Assembly (NCBI RefSeq): GCF_014302995.1
Contig: NZ_CP060295.1
Location: 3,091,501-3,155,500, forward strand
Length of the DNA: 64,000 nucleotides
Source: Variovorax sp. PAMC26660
Lineage (GTDB): Bacteria > Pseudomonadota > Gammaproteobacteria > Burkholderiales > Burkholderiaceae_C
Reading direction: 5' to 3'
Shown: piece after piece, positions 35,084 through 45,023 of the stretch
Layout of the letters: each line of letters begins with the position of its first letter
How positions within the stretch are numbered: the first letter of the stretch is position 1
Notes under the pieces: model-generated
Database searches by the model: none
Told to the model about the DNA's origin: nothing
What the model saw: only the letters and a program-made list of their open reading frames with translations
Translations under genes and position numbers: made by a program

Positions 35084-36544
35084 ATGTCGTCTTCTTCTTC
35101 CGCCGATTCCGCCGCCTTGCAAGCGCCGTCCCCCACCGCCGCATGGAGCGAGCTGTTCACCGGCCGCAATGGCTGGCGTGCGCTTGCATTGACCGGCGGG
35201 GTCGCGCTGCATGCCATCAACGTCCACATCGTGACGACCGTGCTGCCATCGGTGGTGCGCGAGATCGGCGGGCTCGACTGGTACGCCTGGAGCACCACGC
35301 TGTTCGTGGTCGGCTCCATCCTCGGTGCCACGCTGTCGGTGCGGTTGCTCGCGGTGCTCGGGCCGCGTGGTGCCTGCCTTGCGGCGCTGGCGGTGTTCAG
35401 CGCCGGCTCGGTGGGCTGCGCGATCGCACCGGCCATGCACTGGATGCTCGCCGGCCGCACGGTGCAAGGGCTCGGCGGCGGCATGCTCGCCGCGCTGAGC
35501 TACGGGCTGATCCAGTTGGTGTTCGCGCAGCGGCTCTGGCCGCGCGCGGTGGCACTGGTGTCGGGCATGTGGGGCGTTGCCACGCTGTGCGGGCCGGCCG
35601 TGGGCGGGCTGTTCGCGCAGGCCGGGCACTGGCGCTGGGCCTTCTGGTTCCTGCTGCCGGTGGCCGCCGCCCAGGCGGTGCTGGTGCTGGTGCAACTGCG
35701 GCCCTCGGCCGGTGTGAAGCATGAACGCCCCGCGACCCTGCCGCGCGTGCCGGCCCTGCAGATCGGCCTGCTCGCGGCCTCGGTGCTGGTGATTGCCGCG
35801 AGCGGCTTCCTGTCCGACCTGCCCTGGCAGGCCGCCGGCGTGGTGCTCGGGCTGGCCATCGGCTTCGCCGCCACGCGCATCGACCGCAGCGCCACCGTGC
35901 GTGTGCTGCCCACCGGCGCCTATGCCGTGCGCACGCCGCTCGGTGCCATCTACGCCAGCGTGGCGCTGCTGCTGATCGGCACCACCACCGAGATCTTCGT
36001 GCCGTACTTCCTGCAGTTGCTGCACGGCCATTCGCCGCTCATGGCGGGTTACCTCACGGCGGCGATGGCGGGCGGCTGGAGCGTGGGCTCGCTGCTGTCG
36101 TCGGGCCGCAGCGGTGCTGGGGCCGACCGCATGCTGCGCGCCGGGCCGGTGATCTGCACGCTGGGTCTGGTTGCGCTGGTGCTGCTGCTGCCGGCACCGG
36201 GCCTGCTCGGCGCGGGCTTCGAGATGGTGCTCGTGGCCATCGCGCTGGCAGCAGTCGGCCTGGGCGTGGGCATCGGCTGGCCGCACCTGGTGACGCGGGT
36301 GATGTCGCTGGCCCCCAAGGGCGAGGAAGGCCGGGCCTCCGCCTCGATCACCACGGTGCAGCTCTATGGCATGGCTGTGGGCGCGGCGGTGGCGGGGCTT
36401 GTCGCCAATGCGGCGGGCCTGACCGTGCCGGGCGGCACCGAAGGCGGGCGCTCGGCAGCCATCTGGCTGTTCGCGAGCTTTGCGCTGGCCCCCGCGCTGG
36501 CGGCGTGGCTGGCGTACAGCACCGTGGCGCGGCGGACCTGGTGA
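35084..36544 (+). CDS. MFS multidrug-type transporter (DHA2-like)
   Basis: 486-aa inner-membrane MFS protein with up to 14 segments, fitting the DHA2 drug:H+ antiporter size class. Seen: NVHIVTTVLPSVVREIGGL and GRTVQGLGGGMLAALSYGL (motif-B region), then GMWGVATLCGPAVGGL (motif C). The ATG at 35084 is chosen; a GTG 9 bases upstream is also in frame. It is divergent from pgpA (129-bp gap with a GATTAA-rich AT patch near 35015-35035). No regulator is adjacent. Confidence 0.9.
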   Translation: MSSSSSADSAALQAPSPTAAWSELFTGRNGWRALALTGGVALHAINVHIVTTVLPSVVREIGGLDWYAWSTTLFVVGSILGATLSVRLLAVLGPRGACLAALAVFSAGSVGCAIAPAMHWMLAGRTVQGLGGGMLAALSYGLIQLVFAQRLWPRAVALVSGMWGVATLCGPAVGGLFAQAGHWRWAFWFLLPVAAAQAVLVLVQLRPSAGVKHERPATLPRVPALQIGLLAASVLVIAASGFLSDLPWQAAGVVLGLAIGFAATRIDRSATVRVLPTGAYAVRTPLGAIYASVALLLIGTTTEIFVPYFLQLLHGHSPLMAGYLTAAMAGGWSVGSLLSSGRSGAGADRMLRAGPVICTLGLVALVLLLPAPGLLGAGFEMVLVAIALAAVGLGVGIGWPHLVTRVMSLAPKGEEGRASASITTVQLYGMAVGAAVAGLVANAAGLTVPGGTEGGRSAAIWLFASFALAPALAAWLAYSTVARRTW

Positions 36545-36560
36545 ACGGGCCCCGCCGGGT

Positions 36561-38267
36561 TCAGGCGACCACGCCTTCCCAGGCCAGCGCCCGCTTGCGT
36601 GCCCGCACGCGCTGGGCTTCGCCGCGCAGCATCGCCACCAGGTCGTAGACCTCGGCCGGCAGATGCGCGCCGCGCCAGGCCACATGCTGGTCGGCGCGGC
36701 ACAGCACCAGGCGGTGCGTGTAGGCCTTGGGCACGTCCTCGGTCTCGATGTCCAGCACCGTGAGCGGCATCTTGTAGGCGCGTGCCGCATGCTCGATCGG
36801 CTTCACGTCCACGCTGCGGTCGAAGCGCAGCAGCGTGTAGCCGGGCCCGAAGGCGTCGTAGAGCGAACGGCCGTCGGCCAGCCAGAAATGCGGTGCACGG
36901 CAGCCGGGCACGGTGGACGGCGTGAAGTCGCCCATCGAATAGGGCGGCGCCGTGTGTTCGCCGTCCGCAATGATGATCGGCGAGCCGCTGTAGAAGTAGC
37001 CGAAGTTCAGCCCGCCGCAGCAGAACTGCTGCACGTTGAGTTCGTAGGCCTCGCGCCCGATGTCGGCCCGCAGCGCATCGCCCGCGGGGCCGGGCTCCTC
37101 GATGTTCGACGGCACGGCGCGGCGCGCGCGAATCATCTTCTGCGCATGGTCCATCGCGAAGTTCGACACCTGCTCGGTGATCGGCTGGCGCTCTGCTTCG
37201 TAGGCATCGAGGATCGCCTCGTCGCCCCAGCCCTGCACGCAGGCGCCCAGCAGCCACGAGAGATTGAGCGCATCGGCAATGCCCGCGTTCATGCCGTAGC
37301 CCGCATAGGGCACCCACAGGTGCGCCGCGTCGCCGGCCAGGAACACGCGGCCTTCGCGGAAGCGGTTGGCCACGAGGCGACGGCCGATCCAGTCTTCCTT
37401 GCTGATGATCTCGTACTCGAAGTCCGGTCCCACGCCCAAAATTTCGCGCAGCGAGCGGTCGCGGTCGACCGAATCGAACTCGGGCTCTTCGGCGTTCAGG
37501 TGGTTGTGCACCAGCCAGGTCTCGTGGCCGTCGATGGCGAACATCGTGCCGCAGCGGCGCGGGTTCATTGCGTAGTACGACCACGCCGGCTTGCCCGGGA
37601 TCATGGCGCGCAGTTGCGGCGCGCGGATGAAGGTCGACTGCACGCGCTGGATGACGGGCGTGCCTTCGAGCTTGGCGCCGATCTGCTTGCGCACGGCGGA
37701 GCTGCCGCCATCGCAGCCCACCATGTAGCGGCAACGGATGCTGCGCGTCACGCCGCTGTCCATGTCGGTGGCAATGGCGGTCACGCCGCCTTCGTCCTGC
37801 GTGAAGCCCGCGAACTGCGTGCGGTTGAGGAGCGTCACGCCCGGCAGCGCGGCCGTGTGCTTCAGCAGGATCGGCTCCAGGTAGATCTGGTTGATGCGGT
37901 GCGGTGGCTCCGGCGTGGGCCACCATGCGTCGGGGCCTTCGGTCTCGGTGTGGCGGTCGCGCCGGCACGGGATGGGAATGCGCGTGAGTTCGGCGCCCGT
38001 CACGCTGGTGCGGAACACCACGTCGTTCGGATAGTCCGCGGGCAGCCCCGCATCGCGCAGCTTCTGCGCCACGCCCAGGCGGCGGAACTGCTCCATGGTG
38101 CGCGAGGCCACGTGGTTGCATTTCACGTTCGGCGGCTCGGCGAAATGGCGCGTTTCGCAAATGATCACAGAGACACCGCGCGAGGCGAGGTCCATCGCCA
38201 GCGTGAGTCCCACGGGGCCCGCGCCGACGATCATCACGTCGGCGGTCAGTGCGGTGTTGTCAGTCAT
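36561..38267 (-). CDS. FAD-dependent aromatic-type monooxygenase
   Basis: 568-aa flavoprotein hydroxylase of the group A (phenol hydroxylase / MhpA) type. The GxGxxG dinucleotide fingerprint is MIVGAGPVGLTLAMDLASRG at ~residues 13-32, the DG motif GCDGGSSAVRKQIG in the middle, and the GD motif GRVFLAGDAAHLWVPYAGYGMN near residue 280-300. A GGAAG ribosome site precedes ATG 38267. It lies 18 bp downstream of a Bug receptor under a divergent LysR gene, suggesting hydroxylation of an imported aromatic acid. Ring-cleavage genes are not in the window. Confidence 0.92.
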   Translation of the reverse strand: MTDNTALTADVMIVGAGPVGLTLAMDLASRGVSVIICETRHFAEPPNVKCNHVASRTMEQFRRLGVAQKLRDAGLPADYPNDVVFRTSVTGAELTRIPIPCRRDRHTETEGPDAWWPTPEPPHRINQIYLEPILLKHTAALPGVTLLNRTQFAGFTQDEGGVTAIATDMDSGVTRSIRCRYMVGCDGGSSAVRKQIGAKLEGTPVIQRVQSTFIRAPQLRAMIPGKPAWSYYAMNPRRCGTMFAIDGHETWLVHNHLNAEEPEFDSVDRDRSLREILGVGPDFEYEIISKEDWIGRRLVANRFREGRVFLAGDAAHLWVPYAGYGMNAGIADALNLSWLLGACVQGWGDEAILDAYEAERQPITEQVSNFAMDHAQKMIRARRAVPSNIEEPGPAGDALRADIGREAYELNVQQFCCGGLNFGYFYSGSPIIIADGEHTAPPYSMGDFTPSTVPGCRAPHFWLADGRSLYDAFGPGYTLLRFDRSVDVKPIEHAARAYKMPLTVLDIETEDVPKAYTHRLVLCRADQHVAWRGAHLPAEVYDLVAMLRGEAQRVRARKRALAWEGVVA

Positions 38268-38285
38268 GTCTTCCAAGAAATTCTG

Positions 38286-39293
38286 TCAGTCGAGCCGGAT
38301 GTTGGCGGCCTGGATGACCTTCGCCCACTTCTTCGTTTCGGAGCGGATGTAGGCCTCGAAGGCTTCGGTCGAGCCCGGTGCCGGCTCCGCGCCGAGGTTG
38401 CGCATCGAGGCCTTGATCTGCTCGTCGCCGAGCGCGGCGTTGATCTCCGCATTGAGCCGCGCCACGATGGGAGCGGGCGTGCCGGCCGGTGCCACCACGC
38501 CGAACCAGCCAGTGGAGTCGTAGCCGGGCAGCCCGGCCTCGGCCACCGTGGGCACGTCGGGCAGCATCGGCACACGCTGCGCGCTGGTGACCGCGAAGGC
38601 AATCAGCTTGCCGGCCCGTATCTGCTGCAGCGAAGCGGGCAGGTCGACCAGCGCAAGCGGGATCTGCCCCGCGATGGTGTCGAGTGCCGCCGGACCCGAG
38701 CCGCGATACGGCACCTCCACCAGCTTCACATCGGCCATCTGTGCGAACAGCGCCGCCGACAGGTGCATCGCCGTGCCGTTGCCGCCGTGCCCGATCGACA
38801 GTCCGCCCGGCTGTGACTTCGCCAGCGCGATCAGTTCGCGCTGCGTGCGCGCCGCGATCGAGGGATGGCCGACGATCACGAAGGGCGTGGCCGCGACCAT
38901 GCCCACCGGCTTGAAGTCCTTGATCGGATCGAAGGGCATCTGCGGATACAGGCTCACGTTGGCGGTCAGCGCGCCCGCTGCGCCCAGGCCCAGCGTGTAG
39001 CCGTCGGCCGGTGTCTTGGCCACCAGCGAAAGCCCCACGTTGCCGCCGGCGCCGGGCCGGTTGTCCACCACCACCGGCTGGCCCAGCTTCTCGTTGAGCC
39101 GCGGCACCAGCATGCGGACCACCGCGTCGGCGCTGCCGCCCGGCGGGAATGTCACGACCATGCGGATGGGTTTGTTCGGATAGTCGCCGGCCGGAGCCTG
39201 CGCGAAAGCCGCGCCACCGAGGACCGTGCAAGCCGTCGCCAGCATCAGCTGCCGACGCAGTGCGCTCGTCCCGCAGGCGAGGGGAACTGTCAT
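38286..39293 (-). CDS. Bug-family TTT substrate-binding protein
   Basis: Third periplasmic TTT receptor, 335 aa, signal peptide within residues 1-32 (RRQLMLATACTVLGGAAFA). Signatures: NKPIRMVVTFPPGGSADAVVRML, VVVDNRPGAGGNVG, VEVPYRGSGPAALDTIAGQIPLAL. ATG 39293 has AGGAG 8 bases upstream. It probably forms an operon with the monooxygenase gene and is divergent from the LysR gene. No membrane components are in the window. Confidence 0.93.
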   Translation of the reverse strand: MTVPLACGTSALRRQLMLATACTVLGGAAFAQAPAGDYPNKPIRMVVTFPPGGSADAVVRMLVPRLNEKLGQPVVVDNRPGAGGNVGLSLVAKTPADGYTLGLGAAGALTANVSLYPQMPFDPIKDFKPVGMVAATPFVIVGHPSIAARTQRELIALAKSQPGGLSIGHGGNGTAMHLSAALFAQMADVKLVEVPYRGSGPAALDTIAGQIPLALVDLPASLQQIRAGKLIAFAVTSAQRVPMLPDVPTVAEAGLPGYDSTGWFGVVAPAGTPAPIVARLNAEINAALGDEQIKASMRNLGAEPAPGSTEAFEAYIRSETKKWAKVIQAANIRLD

Positions 39294-39346
39294 CGAGACT
39301 CCTTGAATATGCATGTCGGTTCGAGTGAGCATTGAACGATGGCATG

Positions 39347-39380
39347 ATTCATTCGTAAATCAAGAAATATCGAATGAAAT
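39347..39380. promoter_or_regulatory. Candidate LysR operator
   Basis: Inverted repeat TTCATTCG (39348-39355) and CGAATGAA (39371-39378) separated by 15 bp of AT-rich DNA, midway between the divergent Bug and LysR starts. Interrupted dyads containing T-N11-A are typical LysR sites. Confidence 0.6.
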
Positions 39381-39393
39381 ATCATTTTTCCTG

Positions 39394-40290
39394 ATGAATA
39401 CGAACTTCAGTCCTACGATCCGCCAGCTGCGCGCTTTCCTGGCCGTGTACCAGTTGCGCAAGCTCAGCACGGCGGCGCAAAGGCTGTTCGTCACGCAGTC
39501 GGCGGTGAGCATGCTGATCCGCCAGCTTGAAGACGGACTGGAAACGCGCCTCTTCGACCGCACCACGCGCTCGCTCAAGCCCACGGCGGCGGCCGAGCAG
39601 ATGATGGTCACGGTCGAGCGCATCGTGCGCGATATCGATTCGCTCTCGAACGATTTCCGCGAACTGGCCACGCTCGAGCGCGGCCGCGTCACGCTGGCCA
39701 TCACGCCCACGCTCGCGGGCTTCCTGCTGCCCGATGCCATGCGCGCATTCAACGAACAGCATCCGAAAGTGCGCGTGCTGGTGAACGACTGCGCGCCCGA
39801 CCAGTTCATCTCGCGCATCATCGGCGAGCATGTGGACTTTGGTATCGGCACGCCCGAGCGGCCCGGCACCGAGGTCGAGGTGCAGCGCCTGATGCGCGAC
39901 CACCTCGCGCTGGTGTGCCGCAGCGACCATCCGCTGGCCAAGGCGCGCGTCGTGCGCTGGAGCGACCTGGGCCATCACCCCGTCATCACCGTGCGGCCCG
40001 GCTACGGCGTGCGGCCGCTCATCGACGGCACTGCGGCCGAAGCCGGCGTGACGCTCGACGTGGTGAACGAAGTCTCTTTTCTCTCCACCGCGATCTGGAT
40101 GACGGCTGCCGGCATGGGCGCGTCGATCATGCCCTCGGCCTTTGCGCGTGCCGAGGCCGATCCGTCGCTGGTGATCAAGGTGCTCAGCGCGCCGCGCGTG
40201 GCGCGCGACATCTCGATCGTCACCAAGCGCGGCCACTCGCTCTCGGCCGCGGCGCGCGCCTTCATCGAGGCACTGAAGCGCTCCCTATGA
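39394..40290 (+). CDS. LysR-family transcriptional regulator
   Basis: 298-aa LysR-type regulator. The helix-turn-helix is in residues ~5-60 (IRQLRAFLAVYQLRKLSTAAQ, LFVTQSAVSMLIRQLEDGLETRLFDR), followed by the effector-binding domain. ATG 39394 gives the canonical N-terminus; an earlier in-frame start would overlap the operator. It is divergent from the Bug receptor and monooxygenase operon and likely activates it in response to the substrate. Confidence 0.94.
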   Translation: MNTNFSPTIRQLRAFLAVYQLRKLSTAAQRLFVTQSAVSMLIRQLEDGLETRLFDRTTRSLKPTAAAEQMMVTVERIVRDIDSLSNDFRELATLERGRVTLAITPTLAGFLLPDAMRAFNEQHPKVRVLVNDCAPDQFISRIIGEHVDFGIGTPERPGTEVEVQRLMRDHLALVCRSDHPLAKARVVRWSDLGHHPVITVRPGYGVRPLIDGTAAEAGVTLDVVNEVSFLSTAIWMTAAGMGASIMPSAFARAEADPSLVIKVLSAPRVARDISIVTKRGHSLSAAARAFIEALKRSL

Positions 40291-40325
40291 TTCTTGAGTC
40301 CGGAACAACAGGAGGGCCTTGCGCC

Positions 40326-41036
40326 ATGAGAATTTTCATTCAACGTCTCGGGGCACTGTCGCTCCTCGTGGCCTTCAGCTTTGCGCTGGTGGCCTGCGGC
40401 AACAAGGAGGCCGAGCAACGCACCGCCTTCATCGCCTTCCTGCAGACCCGCGTACTCGACAAGCCGGGCCTGCACGTGCCGACACCGACCCCCGAAGAAA
40501 AAACCTCGTTCGGCGACTATGCGCAGCACTATGCGGTGATCACCGACTTCAACGAGGGCATGAACCAGTCGGTGAGCAAGCCGATGGGCGAGGTCATGGC
40601 CAAGGGCGCGCTGCGCTCCATTGCCGACCTCGCTTCGCGCCGCGATGACCTCAAGGCCGCGAAGGAAGGCTTGGGTGGTTTGCGCACCGCCCTCGACCAG
40701 CAGGTCGCCAAGGCCGATGCGGCGCACGCGCAACTCAAGCAGCCCGACGACCTGAAGCAGGTCTACGACAAGGCCTACGAAAGGACCGTGACGATGCCGG
40801 CCACCACGTTCAAGGACGTGTTTCCCGCGCTCGACACCGTGTTCGACAGCGCACTGACCATCGGCGATTTTCTGCAGCAGAACAAATCGAAGATCCAGGT
40901 CTCCGGCAACTCGGTCACCGTGACCGACCCGGCTGTGCAGGCCGAGCTGAACAAGATGCTGCAGCAACTGAACGGCCAGTCGGCCGCCATCAACGCCGCC
41001 CAGCGCAAGATGCAGGCGATGGTCCGCGGGTCCTGA
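40326..41036 (+). CDS. DUF3053-family lipoprotein
   Basis: 236-aa lipoprotein of the DUF3053 (YiaF-like) family. The signal peptide RIFIQRLGALSLLVAFSFA ends in the lipobox LVAC, with Cys at ~23, then NKEAEQRTAFIAFLQTRVLDKPG and a long helical body. Function unknown. It starts 35 bp after the LysR gene but the two are likely unrelated in function. The stop codon abuts the thiL stop with no gap. Confidence 0.88.
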   Translation: MRIFIQRLGALSLLVAFSFALVACGNKEAEQRTAFIAFLQTRVLDKPGLHVPTPTPEEKTSFGDYAQHYAVITDFNEGMNQSVSKPMGEVMAKGALRSIADLASRRDDLKAAKEGLGGLRTALDQQVAKADAAHAQLKQPDDLKQVYDKAYERTVTMPATTFKDVFPALDTVFDSALTIGDFLQQNKSKIQVSGNSVTVTDPAVQAELNKMLQQLNGQSAAINAAQRKMQAMVRGS

Positions 41037-41993
41037 TCAGACGAAGTGGTCGAACGAGCCGAAGCGCTGCGCCACCGGCGCGCCGCTCGCATCGACGATG
41101 CGCAGGCCCGCTTCCGCATCGATGCGGCCGATGCGCGTGACGCGCGTCGCGCTGTCCTTGCCGGCCTGTTCGACCGCACCGCGCGCTGACGGTGGCGCGG
41201 TAAAGACCAGCTCGTAATCGTCGCCACCCGACAGCGCGCAGGTGCGCAGGATTTCCTTGCTCAGGCCAGGCGCCTCGACAGAGATCAGCGCAATCGCCGC
41301 ATCGGCATCGAGCGTGGCGCCCACGCCGCTCGATCCGAGGATGTGGCCCAGGTCGCCGATCAGCCCGTCGCTCACATCCACCGCCGACGTGGCCGTGCCG
41401 CGCAGTGCCTGCCCCAGTGCCACGCGCGGCGTTGGCTGTTCCATGCGCGTGCGTGCCGACTCGAAGGCATCGGCCGACAGCGCGACCGTGCCGCGAAAAA
41501 CCTCCAGCGCCAGCCGTGCATCGCCCAGCGTGCCGCTGACCCAGATGTCGTCGCCCACGCGCGCACCCGAACGCAACAGCGCCGCGCCGGCCGGCACTTC
41601 GCCGAACACCGTGATGCAGATGTTGAGTGGCCCGCGCGTGGTGTCGCCACCCACCAGCTCGCAGCCGTGCGCGTCGGCCAGCGCGAAGAGGCCGCGCGAG
41701 AAGCCTTCGAGCCAAGGTTCATCCACACCCGGCAACGCCAGCGCGAGCGTGAAGGCCAGAGGCTTCGCGCCGCAGGCCGCGAGGTCGCTGAGGTTCACCG
41801 CCAGCGCCTTGTGGCCCAGCCGCGCCGGATCGACGGTCGAGAGAAAGTGCCGGCCCTCGATCAGCATGTCGGAAGAAACGGCAAGCTGCATGCCCGCAGC
41901 CGGCGCGAGCAAGGCGCAGTCGTCACCCACGCCGAGCGGCGAGCGCGTGGCGGGACGCTTGAAGTAGCGCGTGATCAGGTCAAATTCACCCAT
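41037..41993 (-). CDS. thiL: Thiamine-monophosphate kinase
   Basis: Phosphorylates thiamine monophosphate to the active pyrophosphate cofactor. 318 aa, PurM-like fold. Seen: MGEFDLITRYFKR start, GVGDDCALLAP, VSSDMLIEGRHF, LAVNLSDLAACGAKPL, and GGDDYELVFTAPP near the C-terminus. It converges with the DUF3053 gene. Often clustered with pgpA and pncC, here it is 6 kb away from them. Confidence 0.96.
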   Translation of the reverse strand: MGEFDLITRYFKRPATRSPLGVGDDCALLAPAAGMQLAVSSDMLIEGRHFLSTVDPARLGHKALAVNLSDLAACGAKPLAFTLALALPGVDEPWLEGFSRGLFALADAHGCELVGGDTTRGPLNICITVFGEVPAGAALLRSGARVGDDIWVSGTLGDARLALEVFRGTVALSADAFESARTRMEQPTPRVALGQALRGTATSAVDVSDGLIGDLGHILGSSGVGATLDADAAIALISVEAPGLSKEILRTCALSGGDDYELVFTAPPSARGAVEQAGKDSATRVTRIGRIDAEAGLRIVDASGAPVAQRFGSFDHFV

Positions 41994-42125
41994 CGGGGGA
42001 GCATAAGCGCTCGCGGCCGGAGTGGCGTGCGTGCCCGTGCATCCTTAAAAAGCAGGATGGCGGTCCGCGCCGCGAAGCTCCAGAATCCGCCGGATCAACA
42101 AATGCACACGCCGGGGGAGAGCGCC

Positions 42126-43715
42126 ATGCACCAGTCCAACACCACCACGTCAACCACAATCGCAGGCAAGGGGGCTGACAGCCGGCGCCGCGCATTCCTT
42201 GCGGCATGCGCCGCATGCGTGCTGGCAGGCTGTGGGTCTTATGTTCCCGACCGGGCTTGGCAACGCGTGAGTTGCAAGGAACCTCGCCAATGCACGGACG
42301 ACGAATACACCGATGCGGTGAAGCCGGCACCGGTCTTCGTCAGGCGCGACGGATGGTGGACCTACCGCCAGGCGCTTCCAGCAGGCACGGACCCCGCCAG
42401 CTACATCCCACAGAGCCTGCCGAAGGCGTATCTGGAATTCAATGCCGAAGGCTGGCCGCACGATGTCAATCAGCTGGATGCCGTCGAGCGCTACCTCAAG
42501 AACACGCACAAGCCCTTGTTTGTGCTCGTCTACGTGCACGGGTGGCATCAGAACGCGAGCACCGTCGCTTCCGACGAGGGCGAGAACGCCGTCAAGTTTG
42601 ACGACCTGCTCGCGCGCACGAAAGATTCGCTGGTGCGCAAATTCCCCGATGGACGCGCTCCCGATGTCCTGGGCATCTATGTGGGCTGGCAGGGCGAAAT
42701 CTACGATGGTGGCTATAGATGGCTTCGTTCCGTGGGGTCGCGCGCTCAGGTGGCCAATGACATCGCCGCCAACCCTTCTCCAGACGGCGTTCGTGGCACG
42801 CTGAAGGCCGTGGCCCAGGCGATGCGCGCAACCCATCCTGAAAGCCGCATGGTCGTGATGGGGCACTCGTTCGGAGGCCGCCTGCTGAGCAGGGCCTTCG
42901 TGCCCGACTTTCTCCAGGGCCGCCCGCAGCCCCTGGGCGAGCGGGTGCTGGTGAACACGGTCAATGCGGCGATCGGCGCGGACTACTTCACGCCGCTCTA
43001 TGCGCCAGGCTTTGCGCGGGCTGAGGCGCTGCGTCCGAGCTGGATCAACCTGACTTCAAAACAAGACTGGGCCACCGGCCGGATCTACCCGATGGCGTTT
43101 TCGCTGGGATGGCTCGGACCGGAGAGGGATGAGAAGAACGATGCTTCGGGCGTGACGATTGGCCATTTCCCGACCTACATCACGCACCTGCTGGACGTCG
43201 TGCGCTGCAGCGGGAACGACTGCAGGAACGTCGACGCCCATGTGGGTGCAAAGGCATGGGCACAGGACGAGGGCAAGGGGTTCGAATACAACCAGTTCGT
43301 ACAGCGATACGCCTGGACTCCGCCAGGAAACAATGCGCCCACCGACTATTGCGGCGTGCTGGTGCGGCGTCCCATGCTGTCGGTGCAGCAGCGGGAGCAG
43401 CTCAGGAGCGATGCCGTCTGCAACGTTGCGCAGGTGGACTTCGACTATCTTCGATCGAAGGATGGAGGCGACGGCTTTCCGCTGTCCGCCCGCCGGGTGC
43501 CCGCGCAGGGACGCATGTGGAACATCGAGACCAGCGAGAGCGTGCTCAACTTCCGTGTGCCGAGCCTTGGCAGTGCCTCTGTCCACAACGGCTACATCTC
43601 GACCGCGTGGACCCGCATGCTTGTCGACCTGATCTACGAGCCCGACTATCTGCAGGCGTGGCCTCCGGTCCTGCCTGCGACTGTGGTGACAGGGCAGAGC
43701 CAGACCGTGAGGTGA
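42126..43715 (+). CDS. Alpha/beta-hydrolase-type lipoprotein
   Basis: 529-aa exported hydrolase. The N-terminus (SRRRAFLAACAACVLAGC) ends in a lipobox, with Cys ~41, so it is probably membrane-anchored. A fold with LFVLVYVHGWHQNAST (oxyanion-hole region) and the nucleophile elbow VVMGHSFGGRLL with Ser at ~248 indicates a serine hydrolase of the DUF900-like or esterase type. The catalytic His and acid are not assigned with certainty. A strong GGGGGAGA ribosome site precedes ATG 42126. Compared with its neighbours the gene looks slightly richer in A/T at third positions, which may hint at acquisition. Substrate unknown. Confidence 0.88.
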   Translation: MHQSNTTTSTTIAGKGADSRRRAFLAACAACVLAGCGSYVPDRAWQRVSCKEPRQCTDDEYTDAVKPAPVFVRRDGWWTYRQALPAGTDPASYIPQSLPKAYLEFNAEGWPHDVNQLDAVERYLKNTHKPLFVLVYVHGWHQNASTVASDEGENAVKFDDLLARTKDSLVRKFPDGRAPDVLGIYVGWQGEIYDGGYRWLRSVGSRAQVANDIAANPSPDGVRGTLKAVAQAMRATHPESRMVVMGHSFGGRLLSRAFVPDFLQGRPQPLGERVLVNTVNAAIGADYFTPLYAPGFARAEALRPSWINLTSKQDWATGRIYPMAFSLGWLGPERDEKNDASGVTIGHFPTYITHLLDVVRCSGNDCRNVDAHVGAKAWAQDEGKGFEYNQFVQRYAWTPPGNNAPTDYCGVLVRRPMLSVQQREQLRSDAVCNVAQVDFDYLRSKDGGDGFPLSARRVPAQGRMWNIETSESVLNFRVPSLGSASVHNGYISTAWTRMLVDLIYEPDYLQAWPPVLPATVVTGQSQTVR

Positions 43716-43817
43716 ACATGCATATCTCTCCGTCTGCGCGTTGTGGATTTCCAATGGCCAGAAGCTCTGGTCGCTGGATGCCGGGCTTCGTTGTGCCGGA
43801 AGTTGAGGCGAGTCGCC

Positions 43818-45023
43818 TCAGGCCGCGCCCCTGAACCTCAACGCCGCCTGCCGCACCACCTCCGCCAGCAGCCGCTCTTTCCCCTGCTTCTCGCGCAGCC
43901 AGCGCGCATCGTTGCGGTTGGCCTCGACGCTGGTGCGCAGCTCGCCCAGCGCCTGCGTGGCGTTGAGTGCCTCGCTGTGCCATTCGAGCTGCGTCATCGT
44001 CATCAGGATGTGCTCGCGCAGCGGCATGTGCTGGCCGGTGGCCGGATCGACATACACCGCGTCGAGGCCGAAGCGGCAGGCCTGGAAACGGTTGTAGGTG
44101 TAGACAAGGTAGTCGTCCTCGCACGGCTCGAAGGGCTGCTCCTGCAGGAACCAGGCGGCGAGCGACTGCACGTAGCCTGCGAGCGCGGCGGCGCGCTCGA
44201 TGGTGAGCGGCGTGTCGAACACGCGGATCTCGATGGTGCCGAACTCGGGCTTGGGACGGATGTCCCAGTAGAAGTCCTTCATGCTGCGCACGACGCCGGT
44301 GCGGGTCATGCGCTCGAAATACGCCTCGAATTCCTTCCAGCTCAGCGTAAAGGGCGCGCGGCCCGACAGCGGGAACGCGAACACCGAGTTGAGCCGGGCC
44401 GAGTCGAACTGCGTGTCCTGCCCCTGCACGAACGGCGACGAGGCCGACAGCGCGATGAAGTGCGGGATGTAGCGCGACATGCGGTGCAGCATCAGCAGCG
44501 CCGAGTCGGCATCGGGACAGCCGATGTGCACATGCTGGCCGAAGATGGTGAACTGCTTGCTCAGGTAGCCGTACAGCTCCGACAGTTCGCGAAAGCGCGG
44601 CTTGTCGTAGATGCGGCGCTCGTGCCATTGCTGGAAGGCATGCGTGCCGCCGCCGACCACCGCGATGTTGAGCTTGTCGGCATTGCGGATCAGCGCTTCG
44701 CGGATCGGCGACAACTGCGTGATCACGTCCTGCGCCGAGTGGCAGATGTCGGTCGAGATCTCGATCATGCTCGACGTCATCTCGGGCACCACGCTGCCGG
44801 GCAGCGGCGTTTGCGCCATCAGCCGCAGCATGTCTTCGGCATACGGCGCGAGGTCGTAGTCGTGTGTGTTGACGAGTTGCAGCTCCAGCTCGACGCCGAG
44901 CGACAGCGCTTCCGACTTGTTGAAAGGCTCCAGCTTGACCATGCGGCTCTCGGGGTCCGAGGGCAGCGGGGCCGAGCGCACGTCGTCGCTGTCCGGGTCG
45001 ATGGTGGGAATGGCGGTGCTCAT
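43818..45023 (-). CDS. YbdK-type carboxylate-amine ligase (GCS2)
   Basis: 401-aa ATP-dependent ligase of the GCS2 family, homologous to E. coli YbdK, which has weak glutamate-cysteine ligase activity. Seen: [18 protein letters not shown] (Mg/ATP site), [34 protein letters not shown], and [21 protein letters not shown]. Its ATG overlaps the antiporter stop (ATGA at 45020-45023), so the two are translationally coupled. The true product is unproven. Confidence 0.93.
   Translation of the reverse strand: MSTAIPTIDPDSDDVRSAPLPSDPESRMVKLEPFNKSEALSLGVELELQLVNTHDYDLAPYAEDMLRLMAQTPLPGSVVPEMTSSMIEISTDICHSAQDVITQLSPIREALIRNADKLNIAVVGGGTHAFQQWHERRIYDKPRFRELSELYGYLSKQFTIFGQHVHIGCPDADSALLMLHRMSRYIPHFIALSASSPFVQGQDTQFDSARLNSVFAFPLSGRAPFTLSWKEFEAYFERMTRTGVVRSMKDFYWDIRPKPEFGTIEIRVFDTPLTIERAAALAGYVQSLAAWFLQEQPFEPCEDDYLVYTYNRFQACRFGLDAVYVDPATGQHMPLREHILMTMTQLEWHSEALNATQALGELRTSVEANRNDARWLREKQGKERLLAEVVRQAALRFRGAA

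Noticed and set aside
43718..43834. 38-codon open frame after the lipoprotein hydrolase gene
   Set aside because: A weak GAGGTGA ribosome site precedes it but it has no recognisable domain and overlaps the 3' end of ybdK.
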